The notes: generated by a model not told the origin, from the sequence alone. Shown: positions 24,109-34,838, counted from the first letter of the stretch. The stretch: DNA of 48,295 nt from Eggerthella sp. (GCA_030540085.1 JAUNWY010000011.1:1-48295); one strand, 5' to 3'. Numbers and translations: made by a program.

Positions 24109-24539
24109 TCGGGAATATTAGCACTTTCATCAGGCAGTGTGAATAGTTCTGAAAAAGTAATACCAGAATAGTTATAGTTGACTCAGGGGTGTTGCAATTT
24201 TGGCATGGTGAGTTAAGCTGCCCGAGCTCGGCGCGATGTTTGCGTTTTATGGCGGCAACTGCGCTAGAATCCAAAGCGGTATCTCGGAAAACGAAAGGGC
24301 GGGCTTACGGTTTGCAAATTCGAGCCGCGCCAGATCAAGCTCGCGGTAATGGGCGGGGCACCGCCGAAAAAGACCAGATCCAGTGCATGATGAAGTAGAT
24401 TCTGGGCCTGGATGACGTGCCCTATCCCGACCATGCTGCATCCGCGCCCGCTGTTACGATTTGCCACGTAGCCCACGGGCTGTGTGGCCAGCGCACGCAG
24501 GCTGCGGCGTATTTGTTCGAGTTCGAGAAAGGGTTGTTC
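24109..24539. other. Intergenic region between divergent genes
   Basis: About 430 bases between the minus-strand membrane pair and the Spx-like gene. It changes from AT-rich (to about 24200) to GC-rich. An open frame runs into the Spx-like gene from upstream, but its extra N-terminal part resembles no known sequence. No RNA or repeat was recognised. Confidence 0.45.
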
Positions 24540-24908
24540 ATGAGCGTGCTATTTTTGGAATATCCAAAATGTTCCACCTGCAAAAAGGCCAAGAAGTGGC
24601 TTGACGAGCATGGCGTGGAATACAGCGATCGTGACATCACGACTAAGAATCCCACGGCGGCCGAGCTCGCGGAATGGCATGCGCATTCGGGATTGCCGCT
24701 GCGCCGTCTCTTCAACACGTCTGGCATGAAGTATCGCGAGCTTGGCATTAAAGCGAGGCTCGATGCCGGTATGAGCGACACCGAGTGCTTCGATTTGCTT
24801 GCGACTGACGGCATGCTCGTGAAGCGTCCGCTGCTCGTGGGCGACGATTTTGTGATTCCTGGTTTCAGGGAACAGGCGTGGGCGGAGGCGCTGGGGCTGA
24901 GCCTGTAA
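24540..24908 (+). CDS. Spx/MgsR/ArsC-family protein
   Basis: A 122-residue thioredoxin-like protein. Cys11 and Cys14 (YPKCSTCKKAKKW) form the redox pair, followed by GVEYSDRDITTKNPTAAEL and the family segment LPLRRLFNTSGMKYRELG. The C-terminal KRPLLVGDDFVIPGF is typical. Relatives include Spx and MgsR, which bind RNA polymerase, and YffB/ArsC-like reductases, so gene-regulatory and enzymatic roles are both possible. ATG 24540 has GAGAAAGGG upstream and gives the normal family length. A longer frame adds 41 unlikely residues. It stands alone, 360 bases or more from any operon. Confidence 0.88.
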   Translation: MSVLFLEYPKCSTCKKAKKWLDEHGVEYSDRDITTKNPTAAELAEWHAHSGLPLRRLFNTSGMKYRELGIKARLDAGMSDTECFDLLATDGMLVKRPLLVGDDFVIPGFREQAWAEALGLSL

Positions 24909-25057
24909 GGTGAGCTTTTTTAGCCTATGGTTGTTGGGCTTGGCGGCTGGCTTCCACGTCTGGCCCGAGCTCGCTTTCGTGCTGGGCGAGAAGGTCGTAT
25001 AGGCTAACGTGCAATCCTTTGTGGCCGGGGCACGATAGTTCTAGAGCTTCTATACGG

Positions 25058-25627
25058 CTAATGGCTCGCTTCGTAGCCCAAGATAATCGCTTCGGCAACT
25101 TCCGCTAGAGGCTTGCGCGTGTTCATGGAGATTTTCCGCATGCGGCCGAAGGCTTCTTCTTCTGTTGCTCCCGCTTCGATGAGCAGGCATTTTGCTTTGT
25201 CGACAAGACGTCGTGATTCCATGCGTGCTTTTAGCCGATCAAGCTCACCGTGCAGCTGCTCTTCTTGCTTGAAACGGCTGGTGGCAACCTCGATGGCGGC
25301 AACCAGATCCTTTTCGGCGAAAGGCTTCGTCACATAGGCGAATACGCCCATCTTGGATGCTTCTTTGACCTTGTCCTTCTGCGCGTAAGCGGTAACCATT
25401 ACAACAGGGCATAGCTGCGCCTGCGCGATTTCCTGAGCTGCTGCGAATCCATCATCGCCATCCATGTGAGCGTCCATAAGCGCGCAATCGGGCGCAAAGG
25501 CGAATGCCTTTTGAACCGCTTCGCGTCCGCTGCGTGCCTCTGCGACAACTTCGTAGCCCAGATCTTGAAGGGTTTCCTTCAAGTCCATGCGGATGATTGC
25601 TTCGTCTTCTGCTATCAGGAGCTTCAT
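25058..25627 (-). CDS. ANTAR-domain response regulator
   Basis: A 189-residue regulator with an N-terminal receiver domain (acidic EDE at 7-9, phospho-acceptor Asp52 in LMDAHMDG, Thr79, Lys101 in TKPF) and a C-terminal ANTAR RNA-binding domain (about 126-185: LKARMESRRLVDKAKCLLIE and a following helical part). ANTAR proteins bind paired RNA hairpins and prevent transcription termination. The ATG overlaps the stop of the upstream kinase gene by four bases, so they are a cognate pair, like PdtaS/PdtaR or EutW/EutV. EutV-type regulators control ethanolamine genes in Firmicutes, and an ethanolamine-type operon lies about 2 kb away, but no dual hairpin was found there. Confidence 0.92.
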   Translation of the reverse strand: MKLLIAEDEAIIRMDLKETLQDLGYEVVAEARSGREAVQKAFAFAPDCALMDAHMDGDDGFAAAQEIAQAQLCPVVMVTAYAQKDKVKEASKMGVFAYVTKPFAEKDLVAAIEVATSRFKQEEQLHGELDRLKARMESRRLVDKAKCLLIEAGATEEEAFGRMRKISMNTRKPLAEVAEAIILGYEASH

Positions 25628-26340
25628 TGTTCCTCTTCTGGTGTTTGGGTCTGTTCGTTAAGGATGGAATTGGGTATTTCGAAAGTGAAGCATGCTCCAA
25701 TGGGCGTTGCCACTTCTTCGAGCTCGCTGCGAAGGTCGTCCTCGACCAGGGTGCGCATGAGAGTCAATCCCATGCTGGTTTGTCCTTGGATGGTGAATCC
25801 GCTAGGCAACCCGCAGCCGTCATCGCTGATGGTTACGCGCAGCCCTTTTTCGGTCTGCTCGAGACTGATGTTCACGTTCCCCTGCGTTTCTTCGGCGAAT
25901 CCATGTTCGAAGGAATTGCAGGTGATTTCGGCGATGACGAGCGCCAGGCTTATGGAAACGGATCCGGGAATGAGGCGTGGGGCACCGGTTACCGTGATGC
26001 AAAACTGGTCTGAGTCACCGCACATACTGGTTTTGACCTGCTGCGATACGCGCCTGGCAAGTTCGATGGCGTCCACCTGCTCTTCGGTGGCTTCGGAAAG
26101 CATTTCGTGCGCTATCGCCATGGAGCGAAGACGCCCCGCCGCTTCAACCAAGACACTCCTTGCCTCTTCGGAGGGGCAGCGGCGGATGTGCAAGCGCATC
26201 AGCGATTCGACGGTTTGTAGATTGTTCTTTACCCGATGGTGCACTTCGTGGATAAGGGCGTCCTTCACGCGTATCTCGCGGGCGAGTTCTTGCTCTCGCC
26301 TTTCCACAGCAGGCTCGCTAGGTTCAGTATTCTTTTCCAC
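25624..26340 (-). CDS. Histidine kinase without sensor domain (HisKA_2/HATPase)
   Basis: A 238-residue kinase consisting only of a short N-terminal helix, the HisKA_2 phospho-acceptor region (EVHHRVKNNLQT, His34 or His35) and a HATPase_c domain (ALVIAEITCNSFEHGF N-box, then SDDGCGLP, and TSMGLTLMRTLVEDDL). PdtaS and EutW relatives carry GAF/PAS sensors, while this one has none and no membrane segment. The frame is open further upstream from a TTG, but GTG 26340 has a perfect GGAGG six bases before it. It overlaps the ANTAR regulator by ATGA. The signal may come through a separate protein or the kinase may be a degraded or specialised form. Confidence 0.88.
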   Translation of the reverse strand: MEKNTEPSEPAVERREQELAREIRVKDALIHEVHHRVKNNLQTVESLMRLHIRRCPSEEARSVLVEAAGRLRSMAIAHEMLSEATEEQVDAIELARRVSQQVKTSMCGDSDQFCITVTGAPRLIPGSVSISLALVIAEITCNSFEHGFAEETQGNVNISLEQTEKGLRVTISDDGCGLPSGFTIQGQTSMGLTLMRTLVEDDLRSELEEVATPIGACFTFEIPNSILNEQTQTPEEEQ

Positions 26341-26653
26341 GGTGAGCCTCCTTCGATTTACGAATGCTTCCGCTGACGATTGTAGAAAGGAGGTATTTCG
26401 AGTCGGTTTCTCTACGGTTTCCAAACGGTTCGTTTTTGACGCGTAGGCTCGAACGGGCGAGTGTGACTGGTTTGCGCTTCATTTGGTTTGCGGGTCGTGC
26501 CTTGAGGTGCCCGGATTGGCGTGCAGTGAAAATGCCCCACTTTTGCGCTGCTCCCGACCATGAAGGAGGGGCAGCTGCCAAAAGAGGGGCATGGTGAGAC
26601 GAAGTGGAGTTTGCCTTGGCTCAGACAAACGGTTCCGGCTATGAGCGTTTCGA
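26341..26653. other. Intergenic region upstream of the kinase
   Basis: About 310 bases between the NAD kinase stop and the kinase gene start, both on the minus strand. It should hold the promoter of the kinase-regulator pair. No terminator, repeat or RNA gene was recognised. Confidence 0.45.
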
Positions 26654-27538
26654 TTACGAGAAGAATACGCGCGAAGTGCGACCGTAGAACGATTCTGCCT
26701 TATAGCGCAGCAGCACGGTTGGTTCTTCGCCTGACTGGACGATAACGCGGCGGATGGGGCGATCGATGGGGATGAGCTCACCATCGATGAACATGGTTGC
26801 CTCGCGGTTTGCGCTTGAAGGGTCCATTGCGATTTCAACGATATCGGAAGGGCCGGTAACCAGCGCTCGAGAGTGCAGGGAATGGGGTGCGATGGGCACT
26901 ACCACCAGGCCGCTATAGCCAGGAGCAACCAGCGGGCCACCTGCGGAAAGGGCGTAAGCGGTAGATCCCGTTGCGGTGGCAACGATAAGGCCGTCTCCTT
27001 TGACATCGGCAACCTTTTCGCCGGCAACCGTGTAGGCGCAGTCGATGACGCGGCCCTGAGCGCCACGGGCAAGGGTGAGTTCGTTCAGGCCGAAAAACTG
27101 CTGCGAGCCCTTCATGGGGGCATCGGGACCACCATTGGCCCCCTCGTCGCCTTCGCAGAAAACGTCGATGCGCAGGTTCGTGCGGTATTCAGTGGTCAGT
27201 TCGCCGGCGAGCGCTGCTGCAACCACGGGGATAATGCCGTCTTCGTTGGAGTTGGCCATGAATCCCAGATGACCGAAGTTCACGCCCAGAATGGGGATGC
27301 GGCGGTATTTGATTTGAGCGGCGGTGCGCAAAATGGTACCGTCGCCGCCCAACACTACGGCAAGATCGAAGTCGTCGATGTTTTCGATCTTACGTTGGAA
27401 AAACTCGGATGAGGCGCGGAGGTCGTCCGTGTCGAATGCGGTGAACTCGACGCCCTGGGATGCCAGGTACACCTCGAGGAGCAGCGCTGACTCGAGCGCT
27501 TTGGGGTTGTAATTATTGCGAACAATAAGAATGCGCAT
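26654..27538 (-). CDS. nadK: NAD kinase
   Basis: A 294-residue ATP-NAD kinase, which makes NADP. The GGDGT motif is at 64-68, FGHLGFMAN follows, the NE pair is in GLNELTLARG, and the conserved TATGSTAYALSAGGP and IAPHSLHSR segments are present. An acidic insert at about 128-145 lengthens it slightly compared with E. coli NadK. ATG 27538 has AAGGA upstream on the minus strand. It is divergent from murJ with only 60 bases between, so the promoters share that space. It is not linked here to recN or ftsJ-like genes, its common actinobacterial neighbours. Confidence 0.95.
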   Translation of the reverse strand: MRILIVRNNYNPKALESALLLEVYLASQGVEFTAFDTDDLRASSEFFQRKIENIDDFDLAVVLGGDGTILRTAAQIKYRRIPILGVNFGHLGFMANSNEDGIIPVVAAALAGELTTEYRTNLRIDVFCEGDEGANGGPDAPMKGSQQFFGLNELTLARGAQGRVIDCAYTVAGEKVADVKGDGLIVATATGSTAYALSAGGPLVAPGYSGLVVVPIAPHSLHSRALVTGPSDIVEIAMDPSSANREATMFIDGELIPIDRPIRRVIVQSGEEPTVLLRYKAESFYGRTSRVFFS

Positions 27539-27598
27539 AGATTATTCCTTAGTATGGTTCCCTGGAATCTGAACAATTATAGACAACCTTGAGGACCA

Positions 27599-29227
27599 AT
27601 GGCCAACGACTCTAAAGACAGCATACTTAAAAATACGGGGCTCATTACCCTGTGCACGCTTGGCTCCCGCGTAACGGGGCTTTTGCGCACGTGGGCGATG
27701 GCATTCGCCCTGGGCAACACGTTGCTTACCTCGGCGTATCAGATTGCATACAATATGCCTTCCATGATTTACGAGTTGGCAGCTTCGGGCCTTCTTGCCA
27801 CAGCGTTTTTGCCTTTGTATCTGCTGCAGAAAGAAAAGAAAGGCAATGGGGAAGCTTATAAGTTTGCCTCGAATATCCTGACCCTTACCATTGTGCTTTT
27901 GGGCATTCTGGCGCTTGCATGCTCGGTGTTTTCTCCGCTGGTCATTGAAACGCAGACTTTTACCGTCGGGCAGGGTGACTCGAAGACCCTGGCCATCTTC
28001 TTCTTCCGTATCTTTGCTATCCAAATCTTGTTCTATGGCGTTGGCGCGGTTATTACGGGCATTTTAAACGCCGAGCGAACCTATCTCATGCCGTCGTTGG
28101 CGCCGGTCATGAACAACATCGTGGTAACCGTGGTGATGTTCGGTTTCGTGCCACTTTCTGCTTGGAACGGGGAGTTTGCGCTGTGGTGGCTGGCTATCGG
28201 CACCTCGCTGGGCGTGTTGTGCCAGTTCGGCATCCAGATTCCCGCATTGGTGAAGCAGGGTTTTCGCTATCATCCTCACATCAATTTGCGCGATCCTATG
28301 ATCAAGGAAGCGCTTAAGGTTGTCGGCCCAATGTTCCTCTACATTGCGGGCACCATGATTACTTTCAGCTGCCGCAATGCGTTCTCGCTTGAAGCGGCGC
28401 CGAACGGCCCTTCCACTTTGAACTATGCATGGACGTGGTACCAGCTTCCCTATGGCGTTATTGCCGTTTCGCTATCTACCACGTTGCTTACTGAGTTGTC
28501 CGACTGCGCGGCGCGTGAGGATTGGGAGGGGTTCCGAGGCTTTATCCGTTCGGGCCTGCGTTCGACCTTTTTCCTCATCATTCCGTTGGCGCTGTTGGTG
28601 GGTGCCTTGGCTCAGCCGCTGATGCAGCTGTTCCAGGCGGGCGCCTTTACCGCCGATGAGGTTAACAACGTCGGAAGCATCCTTGCCGTATGGGTTTTGA
28701 GTTTGCCGTTCTATGCGGGGTACATGTATATGTACCGTGTGTTTGCGGCATTGCGCAGTTTCTTGAAGTTCGCCCTTATCGATTTTGCTTTGCGTTTTGC
28801 CCAAGTGGCGGGGTACTGGTATTTGTGCCAGCCCGATGTGCTGGGGCTGGCCGGCATTCCCGTTGCCGATCTCGGGTTCTATGCGGTGATGTTCGTGGTG
28901 TGCTCGTTCATCGTGCGCGGCAAGGTTGGCAGCTATGGCAATCGCAGCATTGTGGCTATGGTGGTCAAAACGGTTGTTGCCAGTGTGGTTGGCGCTGCGG
29001 CGGCAGGCGTGCTTGCCAACGGCATGGGTGCGCTGCTTGCTGGCGTTGCCATCAGCGCAGTTGTAAAGGCGATTGCCATTCTGGCTGTTTCGGGCATCGT
29101 GGGCTTGGTAGTTTCCTTCGGTTTGTGCAAAGTGTTGCGGGTGGAAGAGTTCGCAGTGCTCTCTCGCATCGGTAGCAAGTTTGCTGGCAAGCTTGGTCGT
29201 GGCAAGAGGGGTAAACACGTGGCGTAA
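27599..29227 (+). CDS. murJ: Lipid II flippase MurJ
   Basis: A 542-residue membrane protein of the MVF/MurJ family, with 14 or more hydrophobic segments. The N-terminus KNTGLITLCTLGSRVTGLLR and the segment GLLATAFLPLYLLQKEKK are family landmarks, as is YQLPYGVIAVSLSTTLLTEL. MurJ moves lipid II across the cytoplasmic membrane for peptidoglycan synthesis. The C-terminus is basic (KLGRGKRGK). The start has TTGAGGACCA before ATG 27599. It is separate from the dcw cluster about 9 kb away but belongs to the same pathway. No kinase-like C-terminal extension, as in mycobacterial MviN, is present. Confidence 0.93.
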   Translation: MANDSKDSILKNTGLITLCTLGSRVTGLLRTWAMAFALGNTLLTSAYQIAYNMPSMIYELAASGLLATAFLPLYLLQKEKKGNGEAYKFASNILTLTIVLLGILALACSVFSPLVIETQTFTVGQGDSKTLAIFFFRIFAIQILFYGVGAVITGILNAERTYLMPSLAPVMNNIVVTVVMFGFVPLSAWNGEFALWWLAIGTSLGVLCQFGIQIPALVKQGFRYHPHINLRDPMIKEALKVVGPMFLYIAGTMITFSCRNAFSLEAAPNGPSTLNYAWTWYQLPYGVIAVSLSTTLLTELSDCAAREDWEGFRGFIRSGLRSTFFLIIPLALLVGALAQPLMQLFQAGAFTADEVNNVGSILAVWVLSLPFYAGYMYMYRVFAALRSFLKFALIDFALRFAQVAGYWYLCQPDVLGLAGIPVADLGFYAVMFVVCSFIVRGKVGSYGNRSIVAMVVKTVVASVVGAAAAGVLANGMGALLAGVAISAVVKAIAILAVSGIVGLVVSFGLCKVLRVEEFAVLSRIGSKFAGKLGRGKRGKHVA

Positions 29228-29293
29228 AAGCGCCAATGTTACGAATCTGAAAACACTTCGAAACAGAGATTTCGCGCGGTTCCTTCTCGCTAA

Positions 29294-30976
<1,683 letters not shown>

Positions 30977-31002
30977 CATCGGCTGTTTTGCTTTGCAATC
31001 GC

Positions 31003-31038
31003 GAGGGCTCGCTTATTTATGCGGGCCCTCCTTTTCTT
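31003..31038 (+). terminator. Terminator after pyrG, overlapping the convergent gene end
   Basis: GAGGGCTCGC (31003-31012) pairs, with one G-U, with GCGGGCCCTC (31021-31030). The loop is AT-only and CTTTTCTTTTTT follows. The second arm lies in the last codons of the minus-strand zinc-finger gene. Confidence 0.75.
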
Positions 31039-32499
31039 TTTTCAGTTCGGCAAGTTCTTTTTTGCGTTTTGCGCTTAGCAGTTTATCGAGGTCGAGCCCC
31101 TCTTTTCGGCAGCGGGCAAGGAGAGGTGAGCCCCATCCCTTGGATTGAATGTCCTCGTCGAGTGCATGTTTGAGATCAGGCCAACTTGAAAGCCACTTTT
31201 TGATTCGCTCACTGCCGGTGGTTTTTTGCTCATGGGCAAAGAGCCGCTTGCGTATGGCGTCTATGCTCATTTCCTTTTGGAGGAACAAACGTCTAGCCCA
31301 CGCTTTCGATTGCGCCGTTCGTTCGTTGTGGGCTGCCTCACGGCATCGATCGCTGCAGTATCTCTTTTCTATCCCGCGGTGACCGGCCGTTGAAAAGCCT
31401 TTGCCGCAGCGAGCGCAATAATGAATGCGCGCTTGTCCGATCCCTAACGAAAAGTCGTACCATAGCCAGCTCAAATAGCTCCCGAATACGAAGGGGCCTG
31501 TCGATTCGTCGGTCGAGAAAACATCTACCTGGATATCGTTCATGTGGGCAACGGCGAGTGTTCGACAAAGCAGCCCCAGGATTGGCCGATCTTCTTCGTT
31601 GAAGGAAAGCTCCGTTTCGGTGAGAGCGTGATCGCCCGGTTGTTCAGGTTGGGTGGGGGCGGCGTTCCTTTTGCCCGTTGCCGCGCTGGCCTCTTCGGCG
31701 AGTTGGGCTCCCGTTTCGATACTGAGGTCAAATGCTCTCATGAGTACGGAAAAATCACTTGCAGCGGGTTCTTCGGCGAATAGCGCGAGGGCTATTTCGA
31801 GCGTCGATGGAGGATAGCCGGTTTCGTTTCCAAGCAGGAAGGCGTAGCCGATACGCTCGCCAATCACTTCGCGACGTATAAAGCGGGGGGCGCCAAGCCA
31901 ATGGGCGTATGACGCGCTTGTGGGGCGGGAGATCAAATACAGCTCAAATGACTTGCCCTCATTGGCTTGCAGTCTCCAATGGAAAAGCCCGCTAGGATTT
32001 TTTGGGCGTTGCGCATCGGAAGCGCTCCTGACGCAAGCTCCGCTGCCAATGTCGCGATGTTGGCTGTCAGCGCTGCGGATGCCCAGAGGGATGTGCTCTC
32101 TTCGATGGATTGCAGACGACCTTGCGCACAGAGGTTTACACAAGATGCCGGTTCGCGTGCGATGAGGGGTCCATGCTTCTTCGCGAAATCGATCAAATCG
32201 GCGGATTTGACGTGTGTTTGCAGGCGCATAGAGCCGTCTGGCTCTATCGCCGAGCCTGCTGATGCGCAGGAAGCGAGTTCGAGCAAAGTCATCGAGGCAC
32301 CCGCCGGCTTGCGATGTGGATCTTCCGCGCTTCTTGGCTTTCGGTTGGTTTCTGCTTTCGGGGTGAATAGAACTCCAGAAAAGGGTGCGGCTATTTTGCT
32401 TTCCGGCATCTGTTCGCTTCCCTGTGCAGGGCAGGCGTCAAGACCCGTAACCTGCCCAGTTGGGCTTCGGCGCTGAATCAGGGGGTCTGCGGAGATCAC
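31013..32499 (-). pseudogene. Zinc-finger protein gene split by a homopolymer frameshift
   Basis: Two minus-strand frames appear to be one gene. The 5' part starts at GTG 32499 (GGAAGGAAAA upstream) and reads sensibly to ALPMRNAQK. The 3' part, in the -1 frame, continues with LFHWRLQANEGKSFELYL to a stop at 31013. The change falls at a run of six A on the minus strand (T6 at 31998-32003). One more A would join the frames into a protein of about 495 residues. The C-terminal half has a zinc-binding cluster YCARCGKGF ... RYCSDRCREAAHN and a basic tail. It may be a true mutation, a sequencing error, or slippage at the A-run. The function is unknown. Separate expression of the 3' part is not excluded. 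Confidence 0.6.
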
Positions 32500-32565
32500 G
32501 ACATTTTCCTTCCGTGAGGCTTTTCTGCCGACGTTGAATTTTTTTTAAACGGTCAAAATTGCTTT

Positions 32566-32594
32566 TTCGTGTCCGCGGCTAAGCGTACTATACA
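32566..32594 (+). promoter_or_regulatory. Possible promoter of the zinc-ribbon pair
   Basis: TATACA (32589-32594) could be a -10 element with TTCGTG (32566-32571) as a weak -35, 17 bases apart. It lies 35 bases before ATG 32630 in the divergent intergenic gap. Confidence 0.35.
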
Positions 32595-32629
32595 AATCGC
32601 TGAAATGAGCTACGACGAAGGAGAAAGCG

Positions 32630-33559
32630 ATGTACTGCGGCGAGTGCGGCAGCAAGATATCAGATGATGCAAAGTTCTGCCCAGCCTGCGGGGCGAAAAC
32701 GGAGAAGGCGGCATCTGCGTCTGCCGAGGTTTCTTTCTTTACTGCTGAGGAATTGGCCAAAGAATCCCCTGCGCCCTGGACGGGTCTTGACCATGGGCCC
32801 CTTCAAGCTTCGAGGGCGGGCGGAGCAGGTGATCTTGGTGGCCAAATCAAGGCCGTCCGTGCGCGTAGTCGACGCAAAATGCCCCAACTGGTTCTTGTCG
32901 TTATCGTGATCCTGGCTCTTTCTTCTGCAACAGCGTTTGCTGCTATGTGGGCTTACCGGACTTTTGTTGCGCCTCAGCCTGTCGCCGTCGAACAGGGCAA
33001 CCCTGAACCGGCTGACCCTTATGTTGGCCAAAAGGCAGTTTTTGATGATGTGCTTACTCATTACAAAGGCGCATCCGACAACGGCTGGCCGACAACATCG
33101 TACGATGATGATCTTTCGAACATAAGCGAGGTTCTTTCGGGGAGGATGCTCTATGTTGGCCAAGCCCACCAGACGGATTTCCAGGGTGCAATACTTTCCT
33201 ATGCTTACAAAGACCTCGACAGCGATGGAACGCTTGAACTCGTTATTGCGGCGGTAACTTCAAGCGATTACATTCCCGTTGCTGCATATGGAATCCATAA
33301 TGGCGCGCCGCAGTCCCTCTTCGAAGGGAAAGGGTGGCAAACATCGACCTGGACTTTGTTTGCCAGCGGCAAGATGTCCCTTAGCGGTGGCGGCCAGTAC
33401 AGTGCTGGAATGACGGTATTTGCCCTGGAGGACGGCATGGCGCAAGAGATTGGGGAATACCGGCTGTCTCGCGGCGATCGGGCTCCTGACATGGGTGAGG
33501 CTTACCTTCTTTCTGATTTCGAATGGATTCCTTTGACCGACTACCAGCCAACTAAGTGA
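32630..33559 (+). CDS. Zinc-ribbon membrane protein with extracytoplasmic domain
   Basis: A 309-residue protein. An N-terminal zinc ribbon has Cys3, Cys6, Cys17 and Cys20 (MYCGECGSK, FCPACGAK). A flexible linker (about 25-80) leads to one membrane segment at about 85-107 and an outside domain (about 115-309). The outside part includes YKDLDSDGTLELVIA, a calcium-loop or FG-GAP-like motif. ATG 32630 has GAAGGAGAAA upstream. A second zinc-ribbon membrane protein follows 36 bases after its stop, so the pair is an operon. Similar zinc-ribbon/one-span proteins are common in Coriobacteria and Clostridia, with no known function. The ribbon may bind a partner rather than nucleic acid. Confidence 0.8.
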   Translation: MYCGECGSKISDDAKFCPACGAKTEKAASASAEVSFFTAEELAKESPAPWTGLDHGPLQASRAGGAGDLGGQIKAVRARSRRKMPQLVLVVIVILALSSATAFAAMWAYRTFVAPQPVAVEQGNPEPADPYVGQKAVFDDVLTHYKGASDNGWPTTSYDDDLSNISEVLSGRMLYVGQAHQTDFQGAILSYAYKDLDSDGTLELVIAAVTSSDYIPVAAYGIHNGAPQSLFEGKGWQTSTWTLFASGKMSLSGGGQYSAGMTVFALEDGMAQEIGEYRLSRGDRAPDMGEAYLLSDFEWIPLTDYQPTK

Positions 33560-33595
33560 TGTGTTTACTTGATATCCCAAATGAAAGGAACAGCT

Positions 33596-34741
33596 ATGTT
33601 TTGCCAGAATTGCGGCGCAAAAACATCTGACGAATCGCTGCATTGCCCCGAATGCGGTGCCAAAATCGAAGCGCCTATCGAGCTGGGCCCTGGGGTCGAC
33701 TCGGCTGCAGGCTGCCGTGAAAGCGCAACGAGCCCCTCGGGAGGGGCGTCCAATGGCTCGGGCGGCGAACCGCGCAAGCGCAAACGGATCGCGGTAATTG
33801 CCGTGATGGTCGTTCTGCTTGTGATTGGTTTGGCGTTCGGCGTAAGTGCGTGCCAGGCTAACGCTCAGCGTACCGCGAAACACCACGTAACGTTTGCGGT
33901 AAACGCTGAAGGGTTGGACACTTCTACGGGCACTTTGATTCCGCTTTCCGTTAAAGGGACCGATGTAAGCGGCAATTCGGTAGAGGAGTCATGCTACGTT
34001 GGCAATGATTCCGCTTCGCTGGATCTGGTGGCTGGAACCTATACCTTCGAAGTAACGGCTTCGCCTATTGCTGCCGATGGCACCTTGTATTCCATCGAAG
34101 GCGCCTGTGCGGAGGAAACGGTCGGTGAAGATGGAACCCTTTCTCCCGGAGAGGCAATTACCTTGAAGCCCTTGCCAGCTGGCAAGACCACTTATAAGCA
34201 AATCGAAGACGCCTATGAAGCCGCAAAGAACGGTGGGGCGGCTAGTGAAGAAGCTGCCAGCAAACTAAAGGATGCAGCCACCAAGCGCGTCGATGCGGCG
34301 AAGGCGCAGCAGTCTGCTTCCAGCACCTCAAGCCAGGCAATGAAGGGCGAATCCGCTTCTGGGGGAGATACTTCTTCAAAGTCCACGACGGATGCTGAAG
34401 GCACCTATTCTGGCACGGTGTACGTATTTGCGAGTGATGCCGAAATGGCAGAGGCGTTAGGTATAGAAAACCCGAACGGACCAAGCTCAATAAAAATTGC
34501 CACGGCGGTTATGAAGCTCGATAGCGCCAAAACGGTAAAGGCCAAAAACGGCGATGGCTCTGGATCTCGCAGCGGCACGGCTCATTACCTTGTACTGGCA
34601 CATGGAACGGGCGCAGGTTCCTGGACGTCGTACAACGGCAAACACGTTAGCGTTTCCGCCCCTTCGCTTGCTTGGCCCTCTGACACGAGGATGCCTCTTG
34701 GTGAGCCAGGCGTTGTTGGCAGCGCATCGGTTGTCGGCTAA
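33596..34741 (+). CDS. Zinc-ribbon membrane protein, second of pair
   Basis: A 381-residue protein built like its upstream neighbour: a zinc ribbon (Cys3, Cys6, Cys17, Cys20; MFCQNCGAK, HCPECGAK), a low-complexity linker, a basic stop (RKRKR) and a membrane segment at about 64-86. The outside part has a beta-rich domain (about 90-200), then a long Ala/Ser/Lys-rich helical linker (about 205-275), then a domain starting GTYSGTVYVFASDAEM. The start ATG 33596 follows AAAGGAA. An upstream ATG would add nine residues. No enzyme motif is visible. It is probably an envelope-associated sensor or structural protein. Confidence 0.78.
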   Translation: MFCQNCGAKTSDESLHCPECGAKIEAPIELGPGVDSAAGCRESATSPSGGASNGSGGEPRKRKRIAVIAVMVVLLVIGLAFGVSACQANAQRTAKHHVTFAVNAEGLDTSTGTLIPLSVKGTDVSGNSVEESCYVGNDSASLDLVAGTYTFEVTASPIAADGTLYSIEGACAEETVGEDGTLSPGEAITLKPLPAGKTTYKQIEDAYEAAKNGGAASEEAASKLKDAATKRVDAAKAQQSASSTSSQAMKGESASGGDTSSKSTTDAEGTYSGTVYVFASDAEMAEALGIENPNGPSSIKIATAVMKLDSAKTVKAKNGDGSGSRSGTAHYLVLAHGTGAGSWTSYNGKHVSVSAPSLAWPSDTRMPLGEPGVVGSASVVG

Positions 34742-34769
34742 CTGCCCGCTACGCGCACTTTCATTAAAA

Positions 34770-34825
34770 AAGCCCCTCGATCTTCTTGCCTGTTGGATAA
34801 TGGTGGGAAGTCGAGGGGCTTTCCT
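34770..34825 (+). terminator. Terminator between the zinc-ribbon gene and the recombinase
   Basis: AAGCCCCTCGA (34770-34780) pairs with TCGAGGGGCTT (34811-34821). The stem continues inward through CTTCTTGCC against GGTGGGAAG. The A-run before and TTCC after make it a moderate terminator, and it lies only 18 bases before the next start codon. Confidence 0.78.
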
Positions 34826-34838
34826 GTGGAGGCGCTGG

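Noticed and set aside
25466..26446. A 326-codon plus-strand frame opposite the ANTAR and kinase genes.
   Set aside because: It is rich in Ser, Arg and Cys as expected for antisense, and the minus strand gives a recognisable two-component pair.
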